Both the position numbers and the translations under genes were made by a program. A stretch of 64,000 nt of DNA from Pseudomonas rhizophila (GTDB taxonomy: Bacteria > Pseudomonadota > Gammaproteobacteria > Pseudomonadales > Pseudomonadaceae): positions 682,999-746,998 of the forward strand of contig NZ_CP024081.1 in the NCBI RefSeq assembly GCF_003033885.1, written 5' to 3'. The notes under the pieces were generated by a model. The model searched no databases, was not told the origin of the DNA, and worked only from the letters and a program-made list of their open reading frames with translations. Position 1 is the first letter of the stretch. Every line of letters begins with the position of its first letter. Below, piece by piece: positions 26,306 to 36,684 of this stretch.

Positions 26306-28168
26306 ATGGCCCTACTGCAGATCGCCGAACCCGGCCAAAGTCCACAACCGCACCAGCGTCGCCTGGCTGTGGGAATTGACTTGGGTACTACCAATTCCCT
26401 GGTCGCTGCGTTGCGCAGCGGTCTTTCCGAACCGCTGGCCGATGAGCAGGGGCAAGTGATCCTGCCGTCCGCCGTGCGCTATCACGCCGATCATGTGGAA
26501 GTGGGCGAGTCAGCCAAGCTGGCCGCCGCGACCGATCCGTTCAATACCATTGTGTCGGTCAAGCGCCTGATGGGGCGTGGTCTGTCCGACGTCAAGCAAT
26601 TGGGTGATCAGCTGCCGTACCGTTTCGTCGACGGCGAATCCCACATGCCGTTCATTGAAACGGTGCAGGGCCCGAAAAGCCCGGTGGAAGTTTCCGCTGA
26701 CATTCTCAAGGTGCTGCGCCAGCGCGCCGAAGCGGCATTGGGCGGCGAATTGGTCGGTGCGGTCATCACTGTCCCGGCCTATTTCGACGACGCCCAGCGT
26801 CAAGCCACCAAGGACGCGGCCAAGCTGGCCGGTCTGAACGTGCTGCGCCTGCTCAACGAGCCGACCGCCGCTGCGGTGGCCTACGGTCTGGACCAGCACG
26901 CCGAAGGCCTCGTCGCGATCTATGACTTAGGCGGCGGCACCTTTGATATCTCCATTCTGCGCCTGACCGGCGGTGTATTCGAAGTCCTGGCCACCGGCGG
27001 CGACAGCGCCCTGGGCGGCGATGACTTCGATCACGCCATCGCCGGCTGGATCATCGAGCAAGCGGGCCTGTCCGCCGACCTTGATCCGGGCGCGCAACGT
27101 CACCTGCTGCAAACGGCCTGCGCCGCCAAGGAAGCCCTGACCGACGCTGCAAGTGTCGAAGTGGCGTACGGCGACTGGAAGGCTGCACTGAGCCGTGAGG
27201 CCTTTGATGCGCTGATCGAGCCCATGGTTGCCCGCAGCCTCAAGGCTTGCCGCCGCGCCGTGCGTGATTCCGGCGTGGAGCTCGAAGACGTCAAGGCCGT
27301 GGTCATGGTTGGTGGTTCGACCCGTGTGCCTCGGGTTCGCGAAGCCGTTGCCGAGGCCTTTGGCCGCCAGCCGCTGACTGAAATCGACCCGGACCAGGTG
27401 GTTGCCATCGGCGCCGCGATCCAGGCCGATACACTGGCCGGCAACAAGCGCGACGGCGGCGAGCTGCTGTTGCTCGACGTGATTCCATTGTCCCTGGGGC
27501 TGGAAACCATGGGCGGCCTGATGGAGAAGGTGATTCCGCGCAACACCACCATCCCCGTTGCCCGCGCCCAGGACTTCACCACTTATAAAGACGGCCAGTC
27601 GGCCATGATGATTCATGTGCTGCAAGGCGAGCGTGAACTGATCAGCGACTGCCGTTCCCTGGCCCGCTTCGAATTGCGCGGCATCCCGGCGATGGTGGCC
27701 GGTGCGGCGAAGATCCGCGTGACCTTCCAGGTCGACGCCGACGGTTTGCTCAATGTTTCCGCCCGCGAGCTGGGTTCGGGCGTCGAGGCGAGCATCCAGG
27801 TCAAGCCGTCCTACGGCCTGACCGACGGCGAAATCGCCAAAATGCTCAAGGATTCGTTCCAGCATGCCAGCGACGACAAGGTCGCCCGGGTATTGCGCGA
27901 GCAACAGGTCGACGGCCAGCGTCTGGTCGAAGCCGTGCAGGCCGCTCTTGAGGCCGATGGCGACCGTCTGCTGGACGCCGAGGAACGCATGGTGATCGAG
28001 CTGCAAATGCAGGAATTGTCTGAATTGATTAAAGGCACCGATGGTTATGCCATCGAGCAGCAGACCAAGCGTCTGTCGCAAGTCACCGATGCCTTTGCTG
28101 CCCGCCGCCTGGACTCGACGGTCAAAGCCGCCCTGGCGGGGCGCAACCTGAATGAAATTGAGGAATAA
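26306..28168 (+). CDS. hscA: Fe-S assembly Hsp70 chaperone HscA
   Basis: The 620-aa specialised Hsp70 releases clusters from IscU in an ATP-dependent cycle with HscB. The nucleotide-binding domain contains [37 protein letters not shown], and [14 protein letters not shown]. The substrate domain contains [18 protein letters not shown]. It lies in the conserved order hscB-hscA-fdx. Confidence 0.97.
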   Translation: MALLQIAEPGQSPQPHQRRLAVGIDLGTTNSLVAALRSGLSEPLADEQGQVILPSAVRYHADHVEVGESAKLAAATDPFNTIVSVKRLMGRGLSDVKQLGDQLPYRFVDGESHMPFIETVQGPKSPVEVSADILKVLRQRAEAALGGELVGAVITVPAYFDDAQRQATKDAAKLAGLNVLRLLNEPTAAAVAYGLDQHAEGLVAIYDLGGGTFDISILRLTGGVFEVLATGGDSALGGDDFDHAIAGWIIEQAGLSADLDPGAQRHLLQTACAAKEALTDAASVEVAYGDWKAALSREAFDALIEPMVARSLKACRRAVRDSGVELEDVKAVVMVGGSTRVPRVREAVAEAFGRQPLTEIDPDQVVAIGAAIQADTLAGNKRDGGELLLLDVIPLSLGLETMGGLMEKVIPRNTTIPVARAQDFTTYKDGQSAMMIHVLQGERELISDCRSLARFELRGIPAMVAGAAKIRVTFQVDADGLLNVSARELGSGVEASIQVKPSYGLTDGEIAKMLKDSFQHASDDKVARVLREQQVDGQRLVEAVQAALEADGDRLLDAEERMVIELQMQELSELIKGTDGYAIEQQTKRLSQVTDAFAARRLDSTVKAALAGRNLNEIEE

Positions 28169-28171
28169 CTG

Positions 28172-28513
28172 ATGCCGCAGGTGATTTTTCTGCCCCACGA
28201 GAAGTTCTGTCCCGAGGGCATGGTCGTGGAGTGTGAGCCCGGAATTTCCATTCTCGAGCTGGCCCATGAGCACCATATCGAGATGGAAAGTGCCTGTGGC
28301 GGCGTCTGTGCGTGCACTACGTGCCATTGCATTATTCGTGAGGGTTTCGATTCGCTGGAAGAAGCGGATGAGTTGGAGGAAGATTTCCTCGATAAGGCCT
28401 GGGGCCTGGAAGCCCAATCGCGTCTGGGCTGCCAAGCCATTGTCGGCACCGAAGACCTGACCGTCGAAATTCCGAAATATTCGCTTAACCATGCGGCCGA
28501 AGCGCCGCACTGA
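28172..28513 (+). CDS. fdx: [2Fe-2S] ferredoxin of the isc operon
   Basis: The 113-aa adrenodoxin-type ferredoxin binds its cluster with cysteines in SACGGVCACTTCHCI and a fourth in SRLGCQAIVG. It supplies electrons for cluster assembly on IscU. It starts 3 bp after hscA. Confidence 0.97.
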   Translation: MPQVIFLPHEKFCPEGMVVECEPGISILELAHEHHIEMESACGGVCACTTCHCIIREGFDSLEEADELEEDFLDKAWGLEAQSRLGCQAIVGTEDLTVEIPKYSLNHAAEAPH

Positions 28514-28526
28514 TGGTGACACTGTC

Positions 28527-28727
28527 ATGAGCTATGGTTGGAATGATGTACAACGCATCGCAGAAGAACTGGCCGAAGCCAAGCCGGACGTGAATCCGCT
28601 GACTGTGAATTTTGTCGATCTGCAGCGCTGGATCATGGAGCTTCCCGATTTCGACAATACCTCTGGCCGTTGTGGCGAGAAGGTGTTGGAGGCCGTCCAA
28701 CAGCTCTGGATCGAAGAAATCGACTGA
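28527..28727 (+). CDS. iscX: IscX (Fe-S assembly regulator)
   Basis: The 66-aa acidic protein starts MSYGWNDVQRIAEELAE and has DLQRWIMELPDFDN. IscX binds IscS and iron and tunes cluster assembly. The ATG at 28527 begins 13 bp after fdx. It is the last gene of the operon, and a hairpin follows at 28757-28787. Confidence 0.95.
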   Translation: MSYGWNDVQRIAEELAEAKPDVNPLTVNFVDLQRWIMELPDFDNTSGRCGEKVLEAVQQLWIEEID

Positions 28728-28756
28728 TCCACCTGGCAGGTTAGGCAATACCCCTG

Positions 28757-28787
28757 AACCCGCGTATAATTCGCGGGTTTAATTTTT
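28757..28787 (+). terminator. Terminator after iscX
   Basis: The hairpin AACCCGCG-TATAAT-TCGCGGGTT is followed by TAATTTTT. It ends the isc operon and lies 29 bp before ndk, whose promoter must overlap it. Confidence 0.65.
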
Positions 28788-28815
28788 CGCAAATTACCGT
28801 TTCTGGAGTTACACC

Positions 28816-29241
28816 ATGGCTGTTCAACGTACTTTCTCCATCATCAAGCCTGACGCCGTTGCTAAAAACGTGATCGGCAAGATCGTTACCCGCTTCGAAG
28901 ACGCTGGCCTGCGCGTTGTAGCTTCGAAAATGAAGCAACTGTCCAAAGCCGAAGCCGAAGGCTTCTACGCTGAGCACAGCGAGCGCGGCTTCTTCGGTGA
29001 GCTGGTTGCCTTCATGACTTCCGGTCCGGTTGTCGTTCAGGTGCTGGAAGGCGAAAACGCCATTGCTCGCAACCGTGAGCTGATGGGCGCCACCAACCCT
29101 AAAGAAGCTGCTGCCGGCACCATCCGTGCTGACTTCGCTGAGTCGATCGACGCCAACGCCGTTCACGGTTCGGACTCCGAAGCCGCTGCTGCTCGCGAAA
29201 TCGCTTACTTTTTCTCCGCTACTGAAGTAACCACTCGCTAA
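28816..29241 (+). CDS. ndk: Nucleoside diphosphate kinase
   Basis: The 141-aa enzyme balances nucleoside triphosphates by phosphate transfer through an active-site histidine, here in NAVHGSDS. The start [15 protein letters not shown] and the middle motif [16 protein letters not shown] are diagnostic. GGAG precedes the ATG. rlmN follows 28 bp later. Confidence 0.98.
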   Translation: MAVQRTFSIIKPDAVAKNVIGKIVTRFEDAGLRVVASKMKQLSKAEAEGFYAEHSERGFFGELVAFMTSGPVVVQVLEGENAIARNRELMGATNPKEAAAGTIRADFAESIDANAVHGSDSEAAAAREIAYFFSATEVTTR

Positions 29242-29269
29242 GCCCAGGCTTTTGAGTGAAGGTGAATCC

Positions 29270-30418
29270 ATGACTACATCGAACGGCAAAACCAACCTGT
29301 TGGGCCTGACCCAGCCGGAAATGGAGAAATTCTTCGACTCGATCGGGGAGAAGCGTTTCCGTGCCGGCCAGGTGATGAAATGGATTCACCACTTTGGCGT
29401 CGACGACTTCGACGCCATGACGAATGTCAGCAAGGCCCTGCGCGAAAAGCTCAAGGCCGTTGCTGAAATTCGCGGTCCGGAAGTGGTCAGCGAGGACATC
29501 TCCAGCGACGGCACCCGTAAGTGGGTGGTGCGCGTGGCGTCCGGCAGCTGCGTCGAGACCGTCTACATTCCCCAGGGCAAACGCGGCACTTTGTGCGTTT
29601 CGTCCCAGGCAGGCTGTGCCCTGGATTGCAGTTTCTGCTCCACCGGCAAGCAAGGCTTCAATAGCAACCTCACCGCCGCCGAAGTGATCGGCCAGGTGTG
29701 GATTGCCAACAAATCCTTTGGCAGCGTCCCGGCGACCGTCGACCGTGCCATCACCAACGTGGTGATGATGGGCATGGGTGAGCCGCTGTTGAACTTCGAC
29801 AACGTCATCGCTGCCATGCACCTGATGATGGATGACCTGGGTTATGGCATCTCCAAGCGCCGGGTGACCCTGTCCACCTCCGGCGTGGTGCCGATGATCG
29901 ATGAGCTGGCCAAGCACATCGACGTCTCCCTGGCGTTGTCACTGCACGCACCCAATGACGCATTGCGTAACCAATTGGTGCCGATCAACAAGAAATATCC
30001 GCTTAAGATGCTGCTGGAATCGTGTCAGCGCTACATGTCGTCCCTGGGCGAAAAACGCGTGCTGACCATCGAGTACACGCTGCTCAAGGACGTGAACGAC
30101 AAGGTTGAACACGCGGTCGAGATGATCGAGCTGCTCAAGAACATCCCTTGCAAGATCAACCTGATCCCGTTCAACCCGTTCCCGCATTCCGGTTACGAGC
30201 GTCCGAGCAACAACGCGATTCGTCGCTTCCAGGACCAGCTTCATCACGCGGGCTTCAACGTCACCGTGCGTACCACCCGCGGCGAAGACATCGATGCCGC
30301 GTGTGGCCAATTGGTAGGACAGGTGCTGGATCGCACCCGTCGCAGTGAACGCTACATTGCCGTGCGTGAGTTGAACGCCGCCGACGATGTCGCGCAAAAC
30401 GCTGCGAACAGTCACTAA
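29270..30418 (+). CDS. rlmN: Dual-specificity 23S rRNA/tRNA adenine-C2 methyltransferase RlmN
   Basis: The radical-SAM enzyme makes 2-methyladenosine at A2503 of 23S rRNA and A37 of tRNAs. Its 382 residues include the CxxxCxxC cluster motif ([17 protein letters not shown]) and the substrate motif [14 protein letters not shown]. The C-terminal catalytic cysteine lies in [12 protein letters not shown]. The start at ATG 29270 (MTTSNGKTN) has GAAGGTG upstream. A TTG six codons earlier is unlikely. Confidence 0.96.
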   Translation: MTTSNGKTNLLGLTQPEMEKFFDSIGEKRFRAGQVMKWIHHFGVDDFDAMTNVSKALREKLKAVAEIRGPEVVSEDISSDGTRKWVVRVASGSCVETVYIPQGKRGTLCVSSQAGCALDCSFCSTGKQGFNSNLTAAEVIGQVWIANKSFGSVPATVDRAITNVVMMGMGEPLLNFDNVIAAMHLMMDDLGYGISKRRVTLSTSGVVPMIDELAKHIDVSLALSLHAPNDALRNQLVPINKKYPLKMLLESCQRYMSSLGEKRVLTIEYTLLKDVNDKVEHAVEMIELLKNIPCKINLIPFNPFPHSGYERPSNNAIRRFQDQLHHAGFNVTVRTTRGEDIDAACGQLVGQVLDRTRRSERYIAVRELNAADDVAQNAANSH

Positions 30419-30430
30419 GAGAGGAACTCT

Positions 30431-31189
30431 ATGTCCCTGCGCTTCGCGCTGCTGTTGCTGTTGGCCGGTCTTTGCACCGGCTGTGTTCTGTCGGGTGACT
30501 ACAACCCCATGAAAACCAGCAAGGGGCGCGACGAGGCGCGTGAAGCCTATGTGCAACTGGGCATAGGCTATCTGCAACAGGGCATGACCGAGCGGGCCAA
30601 GGTGCCGCTCAAGAAAGCCCTGGAGCTGGACGATTCAGATGCTGATGCCAACGCGGCCCTGGCGTTGGTATTCCAGGCCGAGATGGAATCTGAACTGGCC
30701 GACGCGCATTTTCGCAAGGCGCTCTCCGCTGTGCCGCAGGATGCGCGGATCCTGAACAACTACGGCAGCTTCCTTTTCGAGCAGAAGCGTTACAAAGAGG
30801 CCTACGAGCGCTTCGAGCAGGCGACCGCCGATACCCTTTACCCCGAGCGTTCGCGGGTGTTTGAAAACCTGGGCATGACGGCCTCGAAACTCGGCCAGCG
30901 TGATCTGGCTCGCCAGCAGCTTGAAAAAGCGCTGCGGCTCAACCGCCAGCAGCCACGGGCATTGCTGGAAATGGCTGAGTTGTCTTACGAAGACAGGCAT
31001 TATGTGCCCGCGCGCGATTATTACGAACGTTTTAGCCTGCTGAGCGAGCAAAATGCACGTAGTCTATTGCTCGGTGTTCGGCTGGCCCACGTGTTCGAAG
31101 ATCGTGACAAGGCCGCCAGTTTTGGCCTGCAACTAAAAAGACTCTATCCCGGTACGCCGGAATATCAGCAATACCTGTCGGAGCAATGA
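30431..31189 (+). CDS. pilF: Type IV pilus biogenesis lipoprotein PilF (PilW)
   Basis: The 252-aa outer-membrane lipoprotein has a signal peptide and lipobox (LCTGC, Cys at residue 18). Six TPR-like repeats follow, including YVQLGIGYLQQGM and ARILNNYGSFLFEQKRY. It is the pilotin that brings the PilQ secretin to the outer membrane. It lies in the conserved rlmN-pilF-rodZ-ispG order. Its stop overlaps the rodZ start. Confidence 0.93.
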   Translation: MSLRFALLLLLAGLCTGCVLSGDYNPMKTSKGRDEAREAYVQLGIGYLQQGMTERAKVPLKKALELDDSDADANAALALVFQAEMESELADAHFRKALSAVPQDARILNNYGSFLFEQKRYKEAYERFEQATADTLYPERSRVFENLGMTASKLGQRDLARQQLEKALRLNRQQPRALLEMAELSYEDRHYVPARDYYERFSLLSEQNARSLLLGVRLAHVFEDRDKAASFGLQLKRLYPGTPEYQQYLSEQ

Positions 31190-32232
31190 TGAAAGCGGCG
31201 CATCCTGAAGTTGTAGCAGCGACTCGCGTAAATCCCGGTGAGACCCTGCGCCAAGCTCGCGAAAGCAATGGTTGGTCGCTGGCAGAGGTGGCCCTCAAGC
31301 TCAATCTCACCGTGGCTTCCCTGGGCAACCTGGAAGCCGGCGCGTTCGATAAATTGCCTGGGCATACTTTCGCTCGGGGCTACATCCGTGCCTACGCCAA
31401 ATTGCTCGGCATGGACCAGACCGAACTGGTCCAGCAATTCGATCAATACACCGGTTCCGACGCCCAGGGCAGCAGCGTGCACAGCCTGGGCCGCATCGAA
31501 GAGCCGGTTCGCGTTTCCCACACCATTTTGCGAATCGTCAGTTTGTTGCTGTTGATCGCGGTGATTGGTGGCGGTTTCCTCTGGTGGCAGGACCAGGCCG
31601 CCTTGCGCGCCAAGGATCCCATCGCCATGAACCCTGAGCATGTCGAGGTCGAAGGCGCCGACGGCACCACTCGCATACATCCACTGGATGAGCCGGAAGA
31701 TCAGGCTGTGGTGGAAGGCCAGAGCGCAGGGGAGACCAACCTGGTGTTGCCTCAGGGGCAGGATGGCGCAGATCCGGCCGTCGGTGCTGAACCGAGTGTG
31801 CCGGCCGCTCCGGCAGACGCGCCTGCTGCACCCACCACGCCAGCCCCGACCGCCAATGCGCCGGCTACTCAAGCGCCAGCTGTACCGAGCACACCAGCCC
31901 CTGTCATCGAGACTCCGGCTGCGCCAGCCGCAGCGCCAGCAACTCCGACAGCCTCCACCACTGCGGTAGCGCCCGTCGCTCCCGCAGCCGGTCAAGGCCA
32001 GGTACAGATTCAATTTACCGCCGACTGCTGGACGCAGATCACCGATGGCACCGGCAAGGTGCTGTTCAGTGGCCTCAAGCGCAAGGGCGACAGCACTTCC
32101 GTCAACGGCACGCCGCCGTTTGCTGTGCGCCTGGGATATGCCCGTGGCGCGCAGGTCAGCTACAACGGCCAACCGGTCGACGTGGCTCCGTTCACCAGTG
32201 GCGAGACCGCTCGCCTGAAGTTGGGTCAATAA
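31186..32232 (+). CDS. rodZ: Cell-shape protein RodZ
   Basis: The 348-aa protein links MreB filaments to the membrane. It has an N-terminal helix-turn-helix (about 17-85, TLRQARESNGWSLAEVALKL) and a membrane segment at about 111-131 (ILRIVSLLLLIAVIGGGFLWW). A long Ala/Pro/Thr-rich periplasmic linker follows (about 200-270), then a C-terminal DUF4115 domain (DCWTQITDGTGKVLFSG). The start overlaps pilF (ATGATGA at 31186). A second ATG one codon on is equally possible. Confidence 0.93.
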   Translation: MMKAAHPEVVAATRVNPGETLRQARESNGWSLAEVALKLNLTVASLGNLEAGAFDKLPGHTFARGYIRAYAKLLGMDQTELVQQFDQYTGSDAQGSSVHSLGRIEEPVRVSHTILRIVSLLLLIAVIGGGFLWWQDQAALRAKDPIAMNPEHVEVEGADGTTRIHPLDEPEDQAVVEGQSAGETNLVLPQGQDGADPAVGAEPSVPAAPADAPAAPTTPAPTANAPATQAPAVPSTPAPVIETPAAPAAAPATPTASTTAVAPVAPAAGQGQVQIQFTADCWTQITDGTGKVLFSGLKRKGDSTSVNGTPPFAVRLGYARGAQVSYNGQPVDVAPFTSGETARLKLGQ

Positions 32233-32235
32233 GTC

Positions 32236-33345
32236 ATGCACGGCGAATCTCCAATCAAACGTCGCGAATCGCGAAAGATCTGGGTCGGCAACGTTCCTGT
32301 TGGCGGCGATGCGCCCATCGCTGTGCAAAGCATGACCAACAGCGACACCAACGACGTGGCCGCCACCGTTGCGCAGATCAACCGACTGGAAGCCGCCGGT
32401 GTCGACATCGTGCGGGTTTCCGTGCCGGACATGGACGCCGCCGAGGCGTTCGGCAAAATCAAGCAGTTGGTCAAAGTGCCGCTGGTGGCCGACATTCACT
32501 TCGACTACCGCATCGCCCTGCGCGTGGCCGAGCTGGGTGTGGACTGCCTGCGCATCAACCCGGGCAACATCGGTCGCGAAGACCGCGTGCGTGCGGTGGT
32601 GGATGCCGCCCGCGACCGTGGTATTCCGATCCGCATCGGCGTCAACGCCGGTTCCCTGGAAAAAGACCTGCAAAAGAAATACGGCGAACCGACCCCGGCT
32701 GCACTGGTGGAGTCGGCCCTGCGCCATGTCGAGCACCTGGAGCGCCTGAACTTCCAGGACTTCAAGGTTAGCGTGAAGGCTTCCGACGTGTTCATGGCCG
32801 TCGAAGCCTATCGCTTGCTGGCCAAGGAAATCGTCCAGCCGCTGCACCTGGGCATCACCGAGGCCGGTGGGTTGCGTTCGGGCACGGTGAAATCCGCCGT
32901 CGGCCTCGGTATGCTGCTCGCCGAAGGAATTGGCGATACCATCCGCATCTCGTTGGCGGCCGATCCGGTGGAGGAAGTGAAAGTCGGCTACGACATTCTC
33001 AAGTCCCTGCACCTGCGTTCCCGTGGCATCAACTTCATCGCCTGCCCAAGCTGCTCGCGGCAGAACTTCGATGTGGTCAAGACCATGAACGAGCTGGAAG
33101 GGCGCCTGGAAGACCTGCTGGTGCCGCTGGATGTCGCGGTGATTGGTTGCGTGGTCAACGGGCCAGGTGAAGCCAAGGAAGCCCATATCGGCCTCACCGG
33201 CGGTACACCGAACCTGATTTACATCGACGGCAAGCCGTCGCAGAAACTGACGAATGACAATCTGGTGGATGAACTGGAACGACTGATCCGCCAGAAAGCG
33301 GCCGAAAAGGTCGAGGCCGACGCTGCTGTAATCGCGCGTGGTTGA
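32236..33345 (+). CDS. ispG: (E)-4-hydroxy-3-methylbut-2-enyl-diphosphate synthase
   Basis: IspG is the [4Fe-4S] enzyme of the sixth step of the MEP isoprenoid pathway. The 369-aa protein has the cluster cysteines in [12 protein letters not shown] and [16 protein letters not shown], and the N-terminal TIM barrel with [17 protein letters not shown]. It starts 3 bp after rodZ, and the pair is conserved in Pseudomonas. Confidence 0.97.
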   Translation: MHGESPIKRRESRKIWVGNVPVGGDAPIAVQSMTNSDTNDVAATVAQINRLEAAGVDIVRVSVPDMDAAEAFGKIKQLVKVPLVADIHFDYRIALRVAELGVDCLRINPGNIGREDRVRAVVDAARDRGIPIRIGVNAGSLEKDLQKKYGEPTPAALVESALRHVEHLERLNFQDFKVSVKASDVFMAVEAYRLLAKEIVQPLHLGITEAGGLRSGTVKSAVGLGMLLAEGIGDTIRISLAADPVEEVKVGYDILKSLHLRSRGINFIACPSCSRQNFDVVKTMNELEGRLEDLLVPLDVAVIGCVVNGPGEAKEAHIGLTGGTPNLIYIDGKPSQKLTNDNLVDELERLIRQKAAEKVEADAAVIARG

Positions 33346-33369
33346 GTCGAACGAATTTAAGGATTACCT

Positions 33370-34659
33370 GTGAGCAAGTCCCTGCAAGCCATTCGTGGCA
33401 TGAACGACATCCTGCCCGAGCAGACGCCCCTGTGGCGCTATTTCGAGGGCACCGTGGCGCGTTTGCTGGATAACTACGGTTACCGGCAGATCCGCATGCC
33501 GATCGTCGAGTTCACCGAACTGTTCAAGCGTTCCATCGGCGAAGTGACCGACATCGTCGAAAAAGAGATGTACACCTTTGAAGACCGCAACGGCGATTCG
33601 CTGACCCTGCGCCCCGAAGGTACGGCGGCGTGCGTGCGTGCAGTGCTCGAGCACGGCATTACCGGTGGTGGCCAGGTGCAGAAACTCTGGTACATCGGCC
33701 CGATGTTTCGCCACGAGCGTCCGCAGAAAGGTCGTTATCGCCAGTTCCACCAGATAGGCCTGGAGGTATTCAACCTCGACGGTCCGGACATCGACGCCGA
33801 GCTGATCGTATTGACCTGGCGCCTGTGGGGCGAGCTGGGCATTCGTGATGCGGTCAAGCTCGAACTCAACAGCCTGGGCACCAGCGAGTCCCGTGGGCGC
33901 TACCGCGAAGCGCTGGTGGAGTTCCTGTCCGCTCACCTGGACAAGCTGGACGAAGACAGTCAGCGCCGCCTCAAGACCAATCCGCTGCGGGTGTTGGATA
34001 CCAAGAACGCCGACACGCAGGCGATCCTGGTCGATGCGCCGAAGATGGCTGACTACCTCGACGATGAATCCCGTGCGCACTTCGAGGGGCTGAAGGCGCG
34101 CCTGGATGCCGTCGGTATTCCCTATGTCATCAACCCGAAGCTGGTCCGCGGGCTGGATTACTACAGCAAGACCGTCTTTGAATGGGTCACCGACAAGTTG
34201 GGCGCCCAGGGAACTGTGTGTGCCGGCGGCCGTTACGACGGGCTGGTGGAACAGATGGGCGGAAAGCCGACCTCGGGCGTGGGTTTTGCCATGGGCATCG
34301 AACGTCTGGTGTTGATGCTTGAGACGCTGGACAAGATCCCGCAGGAAATCGCCCGTCAGGTCGACGTTTACCTGTGCGCCTTCGGCGAAGCAGCCGAACT
34401 GGCGGCCCTGGCGCTGAGCGAGCGGGTCCGCGACCAGTTGCCCAACCTGCGCCTGCAGATCAACGCCGGCGGCGGCAGCTTCAAGAGCCAGTTCAAGAAG
34501 GCCGACAAGAGCGGTGCGCTGTATGCACTGATTCTTGGTGACGACGAATTGGCCCAGCAAGTGGTAGGTTTCAAACCCCTGCGTGGCCAGGGCGAACAAC
34601 AAAGCATTGCCTGGGATGCGCTTGCCGCACACCTGGCCACCTGCGTCGTGCAGGGTTGA
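33370..34659 (+). CDS. hisS: Histidyl-tRNA synthetase
   Basis: The 429-aa class II synthetase has motif 2 ([17 protein letters not shown]), the histidine-specific [13 protein letters not shown] and [13 protein letters not shown], motif 3 [13 protein letters not shown], and a C-terminal anticodon domain. It charges tRNA-His. It begins with GTG 33370 ([15 protein letters not shown]), behind AAGGA. It is followed by the YfgM-like gene after 40 bp. Confidence 0.97.
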   Translation: MSKSLQAIRGMNDILPEQTPLWRYFEGTVARLLDNYGYRQIRMPIVEFTELFKRSIGEVTDIVEKEMYTFEDRNGDSLTLRPEGTAACVRAVLEHGITGGGQVQKLWYIGPMFRHERPQKGRYRQFHQIGLEVFNLDGPDIDAELIVLTWRLWGELGIRDAVKLELNSLGTSESRGRYREALVEFLSAHLDKLDEDSQRRLKTNPLRVLDTKNADTQAILVDAPKMADYLDDESRAHFEGLKARLDAVGIPYVINPKLVRGLDYYSKTVFEWVTDKLGAQGTVCAGGRYDGLVEQMGGKPTSGVGFAMGIERLVLMLETLDKIPQEIARQVDVYLCAFGEAAELAALALSERVRDQLPNLRLQINAGGGSFKSQFKKADKSGALYALILGDDELAQQVVGFKPLRGQGEQQSIAWDALAAHLATCVVQG

Positions 34660-34699
34660 AGCTGTCAAACAGCCGATTTAGCGATTAAGGAGTATTGGG

Positions 34700-35341
34700 G
34701 TGTCGAGTACCGAAGATGAACAGCTGGCGGATTTGAAGGACTGGTGGACGCGCAACGGCAAGCCGCTGGTCACTGGCGGCCTGTTGGCGCTGGTCATCGT
34801 GTTCGGCTGGCAGGCCTGGCAGAAGTACCAGAGCAACCAGGCGCAAGGCGCTTCGATGCTCTATCAGCAGTTGCTGGAAACCACCCTGACCCCGGACGGC
34901 AAGCCTGACGCTGCCCGCGTGGCGGAGTTGGCTGGCAAGCTCGACAACGAATTCGGCGGCACCGCCTACGCGCAATATGGCCGTCTGTTCGTGGCCAAGG
35001 TCGCGGTAGACACCGGCAAGCTGGACGACGCCGCCACCGAGCTGAAGGCCATTGTCGACAAGCCGGTCAACCCGACCCTGGGCGAAGTGGCGCGTCAGCG
35101 CCTGGCGCAGGTGCTGGCGGCGCAGAACAAGGCCGAAGATGCGTTGAAGCTGCTCGACGGTGATGCCGACAAGGCGTTCCTGGCGACCCGCGAAGAACTC
35201 AAGGGCGACCTGCTGGTACAGCTTGGTCGTGCTGATGAGGCCCATGCGGCCTACCAAAAAGCCAAGGCTGCGCTGTCGGATGAAGCCGCGGTCGGTGGCC
35301 TGCAAATCAAGCTGGACGACCTGGCCAAAGGGGATGCGTGA
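34700..35341 (+). CDS. YfgM-like membrane-anchored TPR protein
   Basis: The 213-aa protein has a short cytosolic N-terminus, one membrane segment at about 22-40 (PLVTGGLLALVIVFGWQAW), and TPR-like helices facing the periplasm. YfgM works with the chaperone PpiD at the SecYEG translocon. The gene lies between hisS and bamB as in enterobacteria. Start is GTG 34700 behind AAGGAG. The stop overlaps the bamB start. Confidence 0.88.
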   Translation: MSSTEDEQLADLKDWWTRNGKPLVTGGLLALVIVFGWQAWQKYQSNQAQGASMLYQQLLETTLTPDGKPDAARVAELAGKLDNEFGGTAYAQYGRLFVAKVAVDTGKLDDAATELKAIVDKPVNPTLGEVARQRLAQVLAAQNKAEDALKLLDGDADKAFLATREELKGDLLVQLGRADEAHAAYQKAKAALSDEAAVGGLQIKLDDLAKGDA

Positions 35342-36485
35342 CGTGATCCGTTGGAAACATGCAGCATTGCTGGCTCTGGCCATTCTGGCCGCGGGTTGCA
35401 GCAGCAACAGCAAGAAAGAACTGCCACCGGCCGAACTGACCGACTTCAAAGAAGAAGTCGTGCTGCAGAAGCAATGGAGTCGCTCCATCGGTGACGGCCA
35501 GGGTGAAACCTACAACATGCTGGTGCCAGCCATCGATGGCGACACTATCTATGCCTCCGACGTCACTGGCGTGGTGATGGCGATGGATCGCACCAATGGC
35601 GACGTCAAGTGGGAGCAGGATCTCGAATTGCCCGTTTCCGGCGCCGTTGGCGTGGGTTACGGGCTGGTCATGATCGGCACGCTCAAGGGCGAAATCGTGG
35701 CCCTGGACGCCAGCAGCGGTGAAGAGAAATGGCGCGCTCGCGTGACCAGTGAAGTCCTCGCACCGCCGGCCACCAACGGTGACGTGGTCGTGGTACAGAC
35801 CCAGGATGACAGCCTGATCGGTCTGGATGCCGCCACTGGCGAGCAGCGCTGGTTGTACGACAGCACTCCGGCGGTACTGACCCTGCGCGGCACCAGTGCG
35901 CCGATCGTCACCAACCGCCTCGCGGTGGCCGGGTTGTCGACCGGTAAAGTGGTGGCCCTGGATATTTCCAACGGCGTGCCGGTCTGGGAACAGCGCGTGG
36001 CCATCCCACAGGGCCGTTCGGAGCTGGAGCGCGTGGTCGACATCGACGGCGGCCTGCTGCTGTCTGGCAGTACTCTGTACGTTGCCAGCTACCAGGGACG
36101 CGTTGCGGCGCTGGACCTGGAAAGCGGTCGCCCGCTGTGGCAGCGCGATGCGTCCAGCTACGCCGGTGTCGCCGAGGGTTTGGGCAGCGTCTACGTGAGC
36201 CTGTCCTCGGGCACGGTTGAAGGCGTCGACGAGCGTTCCACCACCGCATTGTGGAGCAACGACTCCCTGGCCCGTCGTCAACTGTCGGCCCCGGAAGTGT
36301 TCTCCAGCTACGTTGCAGTCGGTGACCTGGAAGGTTACCTGCACCTGCTCAGCCAGGTGGACGGTCGCTTCGTCGGCCGTGAGCGCATCGACAGCGACGG
36401 CCTGCGTGCCCGTCCGCTGGTGGTGGGCAACATGATTTATGTGTATGGCAACAGCGGCAAACTGGAAGCCCTGACCATCAAGTAA
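35334..36485 (+). CDS. bamB: Outer-membrane assembly lipoprotein BamB
   Basis: The 383-aa lipoprotein of the BAM complex has a signal peptide ending in the lipobox LAAGC. Eight beta-propeller blades carry repeated signatures such as IYASDVTGVVMAMDRTNGD and KVVALDISNGVPVWEQ. It helps BamA fold outer-membrane barrels. The ATG at 35334 overlaps the end of the YfgM-like gene by 8 bases. A GTG three codons on is an alternative. Two hairpins follow the stop. Confidence 0.95.
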   Translation: MRDVIRWKHAALLALAILAAGCSSNSKKELPPAELTDFKEEVVLQKQWSRSIGDGQGETYNMLVPAIDGDTIYASDVTGVVMAMDRTNGDVKWEQDLELPVSGAVGVGYGLVMIGTLKGEIVALDASSGEEKWRARVTSEVLAPPATNGDVVVVQTQDDSLIGLDAATGEQRWLYDSTPAVLTLRGTSAPIVTNRLAVAGLSTGKVVALDISNGVPVWEQRVAIPQGRSELERVVDIDGGLLLSGSTLYVASYQGRVAALDLESGRPLWQRDASSYAGVAEGLGSVYVSLSSGTVEGVDERSTTALWSNDSLARRQLSAPEVFSSYVAVGDLEGYLHLLSQVDGRFVGRERIDSDGLRARPLVVGNMIYVYGNSGKLEALTIK

Positions 36486-36491
36486 GACTAT

Positions 36492-36510
36492 GCTTGGGTT
36501 AATCCCAAGC
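36492..36510. terminator. Short hairpin directly after bamB
   Basis: GCTTGGG-TTAAT-CCCAAGC lies 6 bp after the bamB stop, followed by a T-containing stretch (TTCATTTTTGT) a few bases on. It may be a weak terminator or an RNA-protecting stem. Confidence 0.45.
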
Positions 36511-36521
36511 GGCTTCATTTT

Positions 36522-36610
36522 TGTGGGCGCGAGCCTGCTCGCGAATGCGGTGGTCCAGTGGCATGGATGTCGACTGATCCAACGCTTTCGCGAGCAGGCT
36601 CGCTCCCACA
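36522..36610. repeat. REP inverted pair (inward type, 89 bp)
   Basis: Direct REP at 36522-36545 and inverted REP at 36587-36610, with a 41-bp spacer containing GCGGTGGTCCAGTGG. Confidence 0.85.
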
Positions 36611-36629
36611 GGATGGCCCCCGAGCACCA

Positions 36630-36652
36630 GCCGCTGCCTCGCAGCGGCTTTT
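36630..36652 (+). terminator. Terminator between bamB and der
   Basis: GCCGCTGC-CTC-GCAGCGGC followed by TTTT. It separates the hisS-bamB transcription unit from der. Confidence 0.75.
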
Positions 36653-36684
36653 GTATTTTCTGAAATAACGAAGTGGAGAGCCGC

